This document shows, piece after piece, positions 1 through 4,364 of a stretch of DNA of 5,810 bases. Position numbers and translations under genes: made by a program. The stretch comes from Dehalococcoidia bacterium CG2_30_46_9 (GTDB lineage: Bacteria; Chloroflexota; Dehalococcoidia; GIF9; AB-539-J10), in NCBI GenBank assembly GCA_001873005.1, contig MNYE01000105.1:1-5810 (forward strand). Direction: 5' to 3'. Below the pieces are notes generated by a model. The model was not told the DNA's origin. It was given only the letters and a program-made list of their open reading frames with translations, and did no database searches. The stretch's first letter is position 1; each line of letters starts with the position of its first letter.

Positions 1-164
1 CCCCAACCATCTACCCTGTATTTGAGATAGAACCTCGATAGGTCTATAGCTTCTACGGCATCCAGGATGAACCATGCTAAATGTCCCTCTGGTAGCCAAT
101 CCTCCAAGCTCACCGGCATCAGGTACATTTGCTCCCTATTGCACTCAATCAAGTTGTATGACAT
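1..164 (-). CDS. IS1182-family (DUF772) transposase, N-terminal fragment cut by the window edge
   Basis: This open frame is cut by the window edge; 54 complete codons are visible. It starts at ATG 164-162, preceded by the ribosome binding site AAAGGGGGC at good spacing. The peptide begins MSYNLIECNREQMYLMPVSL, followed by EDWLPEGHLAWFILDAVEAI and DLSRFYLKYRVDGWG. The pattern 'RxQxxLxPxSLxDWLPExHLAxFxxDxVExxDLS' is the typical N-terminus of DDE transposases of the IS1182/DUF772 type, which cut and paste their element. The catalytic DDE residues lie beyond the window, so it cannot be judged whether the gene is intact. Confidence 0.75.
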   Translation of the reverse strand, partial: MSYNLIECNREQMYLMPVSLEDWLPEGHLAWFILDAVEAIDLSRFYLKYRVDGW

Positions 165-238
165 TGTTGCCCCCTTTAATCGCTAACTCTATTTTAGCAT
201 AACACCCAACTTATGGAAGAGGTTTGTGCAACAGACTC
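1..238 (-). mobile_element. Terminal part of an IS1182-like insertion sequence
   Basis: The segment contains the start of a DUF772-type transposase, reading out of the window, plus about 75 nt of upstream sequence. On the minus strand the probable element end is at about 238, where GAGTCTGTTGCACAAACCTC begins; CTGTTGCA-type ends are common in several IS families. A possible extended -10 (TGTTATGCT, complement of 196-204) lies between this end and the transposase start, as expected for an IS promoter. The other end, the inverted repeat partner and any target duplication are outside the window, so the boundary at 238 is inferred, partly from where the neighbouring DUF3006 domain stops matching its family. 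Confidence 0.6.
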
Positions 239-456
239 TTATCTGGTTTGAAAAGTTCGTCTATTAACTTTTCAGATTCCCTCTTTCTTTTTAGCGTTTC
301 GGTTGTATCGAATTTGATGACATCCCCAGTAATAACAAGAACATCTCCCTCCTTAACATTAGCGGGAAGTCTACTCTTCTTAATGTTTATCATTGTCCTG
401 TCATCCTTTTCACAGACAGCGTATTCGCCTTCAAATCTATCTATAATCACTCTCAT
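211..456 (-). CDS. DUF3006 domain protein, C-terminus altered by an IS insertion
   Basis: A small protein of 81 residues. The opening MRVIIDRFEGEYAVCE and the block LPANVKEGDVL (30-40) are the hallmarks of DUF3006, a small probable beta-barrel domain of unknown function often found beside or fused to ComEC-like metallo-hydrolases. Its ATG lies 4 nt behind the stop of the upstream hydrolase gene, so translational coupling is likely. The charged helix LKRKRESEKLIDELFK (55-70) is the usual end of the family. The last residues, SLLHKPLP, are encoded by sequence that looks like the terminus of the adjoining insertion sequence, which also supplies the TAA stop. The domain core is probably intact with a substituted tail. 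Family length is usually about 65-80 residues. Confidence 0.75.
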   Translation of the reverse strand: MRVIIDRFEGEYAVCEKDDRTMINIKKSRLPANVKEGDVLVITGDVIKFDTTETLKRKRESEKLIDELFKPDKSLLHKPLP

Positions 457-460
457 AGTC

Positions 461-1306
461 TCATCTCATAGTGCTTACAGACAAATCAGAACCGTCAGAG
501 ATAATGGTTATAGTACCATTCAGGTCAGTCCGATAAACCTTTACCCCTGCTCCCGCCAATTTATCCAATGTTACTTGATGCGGATGACCATAATCGTTAT
601 TTTTGCCCACTGATATAATACTATATTGTGGTGATACAGCTTTGAGAAACTCTGGTGAAGTAGAACTACTACTGCCGTGGTGTCCTACTTTCAATACATC
701 GGACTGGAGATTATACCCATTGGATAGCATTTCTTTTTCTGATTCTGTCTGAGCATCTCCAGTTAAGAGAAATGATGTATTGCCATATACTAACTTGATA
801 ATGATTGAGTAGTTATTCAGGTCTTCGTATGTCTGACTATTAGGTGCAAGTATAGTGCATTGCGTTTCCCCAAAATTAAAGATGGTCTCAGTCTCCGGAG
901 TGGTTATGGTAAGCCCCTTGTTTTTAATAGCAATTAATACATCCTGAAAGGTCTTTGTCGTAGTAGTAACTTTGGGCATGTAAATCGTACCAATGTCGAA
1001 TTGGTTAATGACTGCATCCATGCCGCCGATATGGTCTTCGTGAGGATGTGTGCCGACTACTATATCAAACTTGCTTATCCCCATGCCTTTAATAGTATTT
1101 ATTAGAGAATTAGTACTGGCATTAGTACCGGCATCTATAATCATGGAACTACTTCCATATCTAAGTATAATCGAGTCTCCCTGACCGACATCAATAAAGT
1201 GAATATTCAGGTGACTATTAGTCGGGGTAGGCATTGGACTGGCACAAGCCACAAGAGCAAGCGACACCCCTATAAGCAGGATTGCAGCAATCCGTGTTAT
1301 TCGCAT
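461..1306 (-). CDS. ComEC-type metallo-beta-lactamase-fold hydrolase, predicted lipoprotein
   Basis: A 281-residue hydrolase. The N-terminus is a lipoprotein signal: basic MRITR, a hydrophobic stretch, then lipobox LVAC with the acylated Cys at 21, followed by a Pro/Thr-rich linker. The mature domain begins NIHFIDVGQGDS (34-45), typical of the C-terminal domain of the competence protein ComEC and its stand-alone relatives. Metal ligands are all visible: THPHEDHIGG (H87, H89, D91, H92), TGDA (D184), VGHHGS (H209, H210) and GHPH (H241, H243). The family includes suspected nucleases or phosphodiesterases; the substrate here is unknown. The lipid anchor places it outside the cytoplasmic membrane. 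It lacks the membrane channel of full ComEC, so it is not ComEC itself. It heads an operon with the DUF3006 gene, a recurrent pairing. AGGAAG and AGG lie upstream of the ATG as a loose ribosome binding site. Confidence 0.85.
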   Translation of the reverse strand: MRITRIAAILLIGVSLALVACASPMPTPTNSHLNIHFIDVGQGDSIILRYGSSSMIIDAGTNASTNSLINTIKGMGISKFDIVVGTHPHEDHIGGMDAVINQFDIGTIYMPKVTTTTKTFQDVLIAIKNKGLTITTPETETIFNFGETQCTILAPNSQTYEDLNNYSIIIKLVYGNTSFLLTGDAQTESEKEMLSNGYNLQSDVLKVGHHGSSSSTSPEFLKAVSPQYSIISVGKNNDYGHPHQVTLDKLAGAGVKVYRTDLNGTITIISDGSDLSVSTMR

Positions 1307-1328
1307 CCTGACCTACTTCCTAGCTCGG

Positions 1329-1358
1329 ATTGTAGTATCTGATGTCTAGTACTGTCAA
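1329..1358 (-). promoter_or_regulatory. Sigma-70 type promoter of the MBL-DUF3006 operon
   Basis: On the minus strand a perfect -35 TTGACA (1358-1353) is followed after 18 nt by -10 TACAAT (1334-1329), five of six matches to consensus. Transcription would start near 1322, leaving a leader of about 16 nt before the hydrolase ATG at 1306. This is the best promoter in the window by eye. Confidence 0.75.
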
Positions 1359-1412
1359 TGAATATCCGTGTGGTGCCTGGACGAAAGTATGATACAATTG
1401 ACCAAGGGGGAG

Positions 1413-1475
1413 ATGACTAATCCAGCAGTGGATTTGGAACGGCGATTGAAGAAAAAGGCGAAGGAGGAACGATAA
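1413..1475 (+). CDS. Possible 20-residue leader ORF ahead of the DUF5679-like gene
   Basis: The frame reads MTNPAVDLERRLKKKAKEER and ends with TAA two bases before the next ATG at 1478. A strong purine run (AAGGGGGAG) lies directly in front of its ATG, though closer than ideal. The AAGGAGG ribosome binding site of the next gene lies inside its last codons, so translation of the two could be linked. The peptide is highly charged and matches nothing I recognise. It could equally be untranslated leader sequence. Confidence 0.3.
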   Translation: MTNPAVDLERRLKKKAKEER

Positions 1476-1477
1476 AG

Positions 1478-1678
1478 ATGCCTATTTCGAAGAATTCGGT
1501 CCAAGAGTTGTCCATTGAATGGCTTGCAATCAAGGGCATGGCAACAGCTTATTGCATGAAGTGTAGGAAAAAGGTGGAGATAAAGCACCCGTACAAGCTT
1601 ACTATGGAAGGTGTACAGGGAATAAATGGGGTCTGTTCCGTTTGCGGCGCAAGGGTATTCCGAGTAGGGAAGACTTAA
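1478..1678 (+). CDS. Small zinc-ribbon protein, DUF5679-like
   Basis: A 66-residue protein with two CxxC knuckles: YCMKC (C26, C29) and CSVC (C53, C56). The stretch MATAYCMKCRKKVEIKHP, then the glycine-rich turn and VCGARVFRVGKT, matches the DUF5679 pattern 'AYCxKCrxkxEIkxPxxxT...G.CpxCGtxxfRxGk'. Members are short zinc-binding proteins of unknown function, common in Chloroflexota and archaea. The start at 1478 is supported by AAGGAGG at 1461-1467, ten bases upstream. The family usually begins at the internal Met21 (ATG at 1538), which has only a weak AAGGGC before it, so the extra 20 residues may be untranslated or a local extension. A TACAAT at 1393-1398 could be its -10, but no good -35 accompanies it. 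tRNA-Leu lies downstream on the same strand. Confidence 0.6.
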   Translation: MPISKNSVQELSIEWLAIKGMATAYCMKCRKKVEIKHPYKLTMEGVQGINGVCSVCGARVFRVGKT

Positions 1679-1798
1679 ACATTGATAGACTGAGGTAGGC
1701 GATTCTCAAGCAAACCCAGCCAAGGATTTGGAGAGGACAAAGGGACAGACCAGGGTTAACTTTTTCAGGTATATTATCTAACACTGAACTTGCTATCT

Positions 1799-1880
1799 GG
1801 GGGAGTGTCGGAATTGGCAGACGAGCATGGCTTAGGACCATGTGCCGCAAGGCGTGGGGGTTCGAGTCCCCCCTTCCCCA
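1799..1880 (+). tRNA. tRNA-Leu, anticodon UAG
   Basis: The acceptor stem GGGGGAG (1799-1805) pairs with CTTCCCC (1873-1879) with one G-U pair; discriminator A is at 1880. The D-arm contains the class II signature GGAATTGGCAGACGAGC. The anticodon stem CATGG/CCATG closes loop CTTAGGA, with anticodon TAG at 1833-1835, reading CUA and probably other CUN leucine codons. A long variable arm (GCC GCAA GGC) confirms a leucine-type tRNA. The T-arm GGGGG TTCGAGT CCCCC is perfect. The 3' CCA is not encoded (ACT follows), so it must be added by CCA transferase. No clear promoter or T-run terminator was found; TATATTATCTA at 1770-1780 could hold a -10. Confidence 0.95.
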
Positions 1881-2097
1881 CTTTCGCAGAGCATCGATTC
1901 CTAATATCTCCAGCGACAAACGAAGCAAGAGGAAGCCGAGCGGAGAAAGGCATAACAGCCGGCATTGTTTGAGTGCCAAAAAGGCATTCAGGACACTCAC
2001 CTCACGGTGAGGCTTGATTGCCAACCATGACAAAACACTGAACACCCTAAACAATTTAGCCATTTGTTGCCTGCGAAATATTCCACTAGAGATGGGT

Positions 2098-2160
2098 CTC
2101 CATCCTTTTAGTGTAAGACTTGCAGCTTTGTAACGAACGCGATAGGTAAAGAGGATGGAG
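2098..2160. repeat. Imperfect inverted repeat, 12-bp arms
   Basis: The left arm CTCCATCCTTTT (2098-2109) pairs with AAAGAGGATGGAG (2148-2160) with a single-base bulge; about 38 nt lie between. No T-run follows, so a Rho-independent terminator is unlikely. It immediately precedes the G-run tract and may be one end of a small non-coding repeat. Confidence 0.45.
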
Positions 2161-2211
2161 GATAGGGGACAAGGGAGAGGGACAAGAGATAAGGGATAGG
2201 GGATAGGGGAT
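2161..2211 (+). repeat. Degenerate GGGATA/GGGACAA repeats with six G-runs
   Basis: Six runs of three or four G occur at 2165-2168, 2173-2175, 2179-2181, 2193-2195, 2199-2202 and 2206-2209. They are separated by ATA, AGA, ACAA and one 11-nt spacer. The strand is almost purely A and G with occasional T. This is simple-sequence DNA that could fold as a G-quadruplex or slip during replication. Confidence 0.6.
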
Positions 2212-2269
2212 TCTAGATGGCAGCCCTGCTCAGAGAGCTAAGGTTTTGCCAAAAGTAGGTGACGAAGTG

Positions 2270-2332
2270 AAGCGACTCATGAAAAGGTAAAGGGATTCGT
2301 TTACGTTATCATTTTAGCATGAAGAGTCGCTT
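2270..2332. repeat. Perfect 9-bp inverted repeat reaching into the HNH promoter
   Basis: AAGCGACTC (2270-2278) is the exact reverse complement of GAGTCGCTT (2324-2332). With one 2-nt bulge the pairing extends to CATG/CATG. The loop of about 45 nt is AT-rich. The right arm overlaps the first two bases of the -35 box at 2331, which would suit an operator or a structured element; neither role is shown. Confidence 0.5.
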
Positions 2333-2359
2333 GTCAAAAATTATTGTCGTTGATAATAT
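2331..2359 (+). promoter_or_regulatory. Probable promoter of the HNH gene
   Basis: -35 TTGTCA (2331-2336, five of six matches) is followed after 17 nt by TAATAT (2354-2359, four of six). The start would fall near 2366, giving a leader of about 55 nt to the ATG at 2421. GATAAT two bases earlier is an alternative -10. Confidence 0.5.
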
Positions 2360-2420
2360 AAGCTCACCAAATGGCTAATGTATTTGTTAACCAGCCACGG
2401 AGAAACGGAGGTCGGAGGCA

Positions 2421-2732
2421 ATGAGTCGGAAAAACGAATTGCGGAATCAGCTCTACGAAAGAGACGGAACGAAGTGCCACTATTGCGGCATTGAAGAAAA
2501 AGACTTTGTTCCAATATGGGGAGAATTCTATGGCGGCAAGAAACGAGGCCCGACGTTAGAAGTAGACCGTAAAGACAATAGACGAGGACACGAAATCGAA
2601 AACTGCGTGTTGGCTTGCGCTGTGTGTAATAATGCCAAAAGTGATAGATTTGCGTATGACGAGTTTAGAAGATCGGGTAACGTGATAAGGGAAATATGGC
2701 AGCAAAGAAAGGCCAAACCAAGCCAATCGTAA
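2421..2732 (+). CDS. HNH endonuclease, small stand-alone type
   Basis: A 103-residue HNH nuclease. Two zinc knuckles frame the fold: CHYC (C19, C22) and CAVCN (C66, C69, N70). The core is LEVDRKDNRRGHEIENCVLAC (46-66), followed by NNAKSD. The family normally has D-H where this protein has D49-R50; a DR form occurs in other HNH proteins, where the general base may differ. The Asn of HNH is N61. FYGGKKRG before the core recalls phage and mobile-element HNH proteins. The start is supported by GGAGG at 2407-2411, nine bases upstream; a second GGAGG at 2414-2418 is too close. The protein cuts DNA by family inference; it could be a remnant homing or phage enzyme, or part of a defence locus. No methyltransferase or intron is visible beside it. 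It is probably co-transcribed with the next gene. Confidence 0.8.
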   Translation: MSRKNELRNQLYERDGTKCHYCGIEEKDFVPIWGEFYGGKKRGPTLEVDRKDNRRGHEIENCVLACAVCNNAKSDRFAYDEFRRSGNVIREIWQQRKAKPSQS

Positions 2733-2816
2733 GAATGCCTTACTCCTGCCGGAAATCGTTCGTGCAGTTTCTGGAGCGCTGATTTCAACCAGCGGTCTTG
2801 CCTTGGAGCCAAAAAC

Positions 2817-2825
2817 AGGAGGGAG
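2817..2825 (+). promoter_or_regulatory. Ribosome binding site that fixes the start of the acidic orphan gene
   Basis: AGGAGGGAG is a near-perfect Shine-Dalgarno sequence. It places the start at ATG 2830-2832, with seven bases between AGGAGG and the ATG. The upstream TTG at 2803 in the same frame has no such site and would put the Shine-Dalgarno inside the gene. Confidence 0.7.
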
Positions 2826-2829
2826 ATGG

Positions 2830-3036
2830 ATGGAGAAAGAAATCGAGCAAAGGCGCACGATTAAGGTTATCATTACTCTGGATGTGCCTCTAGGTGATGA
2901 AGTCCTTGCTCACGGGCTTATGGACCGTGTCATTACCGAGCACATCAGAGATTGCGAGGCCTTTCGGGACTATGGAGTCGACTTTGAGGGATGGGATATT
3001 GAATTTGGGGAAGAATACCAGAGGGAAACAGAATAA
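2830..3036 (+). CDS. Small acidic protein of unknown function
   Basis: A 68-residue protein that I do not recognise. It opens MEKEIEQRRTIKVIITLDVP, suggesting a short charged helix then a beta strand, continues with a region that could be helical (around VLAHGLMDRVITEHI), and ends in an acidic tract with DFEGWDIEFGEE. By eye there are about 19 Asp/Glu against about 8 Lys/Arg, so it is strongly acidic. There is one Cys and no signal peptide or membrane segment. It lies 97 nt behind the HNH gene on the same strand with a strong ribosome binding site, so it is a real gene in my judgement. Acidic small proteins beside nucleases can be inhibitors or DNA mimics, but nothing here shows that. Confidence 0.6.
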   Translation: MEKEIEQRRTIKVIITLDVPLGDEVLAHGLMDRVITEHIRDCEAFRDYGVDFEGWDIEFGEEYQRETE

Positions 3037-3247
3037 AGCTGGAATGCCAGATATTCAACTGAAAAGCCAAAAAGGGCTAAACCGAAAGCGCGTTGCAGTG
3101 GAATTTAACTTTGAAAGTTGCTTTTGGTCGTGTTCGTCAACCAACAATCGATTGTAACATTACTCTAGCTCTCCACCAACACCACTTCCCTCTCTAAGGT
3201 TGTAATTACATTCCACCCGGGTATGGGTTCTGGAAATATTGTCATGC

Positions 3248-3937
3248 TCAATCGAGATTTCGGTAGTGACCACTAAATGGCTCTTTGGGCTTGATGACGA
3301 GGGTTGGTTCGTGTATAAATCTTAGTTCAGTCACCCAACCACTCCATAGCGCCACACTCCCTATCAATGATATTGGTTTTTCTGCATATACTGGCTCTCT
3401 TGCATCCTGTAGTTTCGTCTCATGTCTATAAAAGAAGTCTGCCGCGGTTGCTGCATCCATTAGGTGTAGCTCGCTACGAGCTGCTCCGGTTACAAAAGCT
3501 TCCCAGCAAAGAAGCACCGGCCGATGACCACGGGGGGGCCAGTGTTGCTGCCAATCCAGCGTGAAATCACAAGCGCGAGATGATGATTCATATAAACTTC
3601 TTAAAATCCAAGCAGACTGATGAATTCCTAGGGTAGCAACTCCAGCTCCTGATGATGCCGACCAGGAACGGTTGCCATCTCCTTCACGGCTTTTGCCCAG
3701 GTGTTCAGCCTTGTCAGGAACTGGAATGAACAAAGGCGCTTCAAATCCGAGAGCAATACTGCATCCTTGCCGAATGTCTGATTTCAATTGCTGAACTAAC
3801 TTGTTGATGAAGGAAGACACCTGAATAGCGTCATCCTCAGGATTCATTCTAGCCAACGCGAAGGATGGTAAACCTGTCTCTACCGAACGCCGGGTGGTTC
3901 CAACGTCACAAGCATATATCATTCGCTTTTGTCCCAT
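3248..3937 (-). CDS. Uncharacterised protein, possible DUF429/RNase H-like fold
   Basis: A 229-residue protein without a close family I can name. Four blocks resemble the order of acidic residues in DUF429-type RNase H-like proteins: MIYACDVGTT (D11), IALGFEAPLFIP (E66), VLLCWEAFVTGAA (E146) and HLMDAATAADFF (H158, D161). Between them lies GNRSWSASSGAGVATLGIHQ (89-108), which looks like a conserved substrate or metal loop. No signal peptide or membrane helix is present, so it is probably cytoplasmic. A nuclease-like activity is inference only. The ATG at 3937 has no Shine-Dalgarno sequence, but a TATAAT box ends 8 nt before it, which fits leaderless translation. The alternative Met6 also lacks a ribosome binding site. 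It is convergent with the HNH-orphan pair and has its own promoter, separate from the pur operon. Confidence 0.55.
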   Translation of the reverse strand: MGQKRMIYACDVGTTRRSVETGLPSFALARMNPEDDAIQVSSFINKLVQQLKSDIRQGCSIALGFEAPLFIPVPDKAEHLGKSREGDGNRSWSASSGAGVATLGIHQSAWILRSLYESSSRACDFTLDWQQHWPPRGHRPVLLCWEAFVTGAARSELHLMDAATAADFFYRHETKLQDAREPVYAEKPISLIGSVALWSGWVTELRFIHEPTLVIKPKEPFSGHYRNLD

Positions 3938-3945
3938 CGGTCACA

Positions 3946-3975
3946 ATTATAGCTAACGACCAAACCAGCAGTCCA
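3946..3975 (-). promoter_or_regulatory. Promoter giving a probably leaderless mRNA
   Basis: On the minus strand TGGACT (3975-3970, four of six to the -35 consensus) is followed after 18 nt by a perfect -10 TATAAT (3951-3946). The ATG at 3937 is 8 nt past the -10, so transcription would start at or within about two bases of the start codon. Confidence 0.6.
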
Positions 3976-4047
3976 TTAGCGGTTCACACCTAGTTCAAAA
4001 GGAATGTGTTTGGCGGTATTGCGTTCCAACCATGGCTATAATAGCAC

Positions 4048-4066
4048 TTTCCTCCTGCGGAAGAAA
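4048..4066 (-). terminator. Hairpin just past the DUF2007 gene, weak terminator candidate
   Basis: On the minus strand TTTCTTCC and GGAGGAAA form an 8-bp stem (one G-U pair) around a GCA loop, starting 4 nt after the stop codon. No T-run follows, so intrinsic termination is doubtful; it may instead stabilise the 3' end of the pur mRNA. Confidence 0.25.
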
Positions 4067-4070
4067 TCCT

Positions 4071-4325
4071 CTACTCCCTTGCTTGGCCAAATTCCTTTGG
4101 TTCGATTATGTGTTTTGCCTCCTCAGCATACTCCCGAGGCACCAGTATCCTTACCTCTCCCAGACCATCCACGGCTACCCCGTAGATAATGCCTAGACTC
4201 TCATATTCCAGCAGAACAGGAATTCCCTCGCTTTCCAGATGTGACTTCACAACATTAGCTGTGAGTTGGCCCTGCACTGTATGAATGACCACAAAGTCTG
4301 ACCACTTGGCCATCTCATGCCTCAT
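4071..4325 (-). CDS. DUF2007 (putative signal-transducing) domain protein
   Basis: An 84-residue protein consisting of one DUF2007 domain. The pattern 'VVIHTVQGQLTANVVKSHLE' (12-31), SEGIPVLLEYES, and GLGEVRILVPREYAEEAKHII is characteristic: a ferredoxin-like fold of two strands and helices that often binds at interfaces and resembles PII-type modules. Its function is not established. It lies 39 nt behind purC on the same strand and is likely the last gene of the purB-purC transcript; a role in purine metabolism is possible only by association. Met5 (4313) has a GAGG a few bases before it and could be the real start, whereas Met1 has no clear ribosome binding site. Family length is usually 70-90 residues. 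Confidence 0.7.
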   Translation of the reverse strand: MRHEMAKWSDFVVIHTVQGQLTANVVKSHLESEGIPVLLEYESLGIIYGVAVDGLGEVRILVPREYAEEAKHIIEPKEFGQARE

Positions 4326-4364
4326 TACATGCTCAGTTTCTGGTTGGTATTGGCATTGGACACT

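Larger units (their letters stand above)
1881..2420 (+). other. 540-nt gap between tRNA-Leu and the HNH gene, no convincing gene
   Basis: No ORF here reads as protein; the frames that stay open run through the tRNA or are low complexity. The stretch holds a small hairpin CCTCACGGTGAGG just past 2000 without a T-run, paired arms CTCCATCCTTTT and AAAGAGGATGGAG, a G-run tract, a perfect 9-bp inverted repeat and a promoter for the HNH gene; the last four are listed separately. The 3' end of the tRNA (GTTCGAGTCCCCCC) is not repeated here or further downstream, so there is no visible attachment-site pair. Confidence 0.6.

Noticed and set aside
224..613. Plus-strand frame of 129 codons opposite DUF3006 and the hydrolase
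   Set aside because: It is the complement of two well-supported minus-strand genes and resembles no family.
1790..1972. Plus-strand frame of 60 codons starting just before tRNA-Leu
   Set aside because: It is simply the translated tRNA gene (ELADEHGLGPCAARRGGSSPP) with some downstream sequence.
1602..2063. Long minus-strand frame of 153 codons between the DUF5679-like gene and the G-run tract
   Set aside because: It runs antisense through tRNA-Leu; its GRGDSNPHALRHM stretch is the well-known false peptide from the tRNA complement. It has no ribosome binding site and no domain character.
2803..2829. TTG start at 2803 for the acidic orphan gene
   Set aside because: The AGGAGGGAG ribosome binding site lies downstream of it and points to the ATG at 2830.
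3107..3119. AACTTTGAAAGTT palindrome as terminator between the convergent genes
   Set aside because: The stem is six A/T-rich pairs with a one-base centre and only a short TTTT a few bases later, too weak to call. The nearby ACAATCGATTGT palindrome (3144-3155) also lacks a T-run.
1799..3250. Integrated element using tRNA-Leu as attachment site
   Set aside because: I looked for a second copy of the tRNA 3' end (GTTCGAGTCCCCCC) and for an integrase and found neither within the window.
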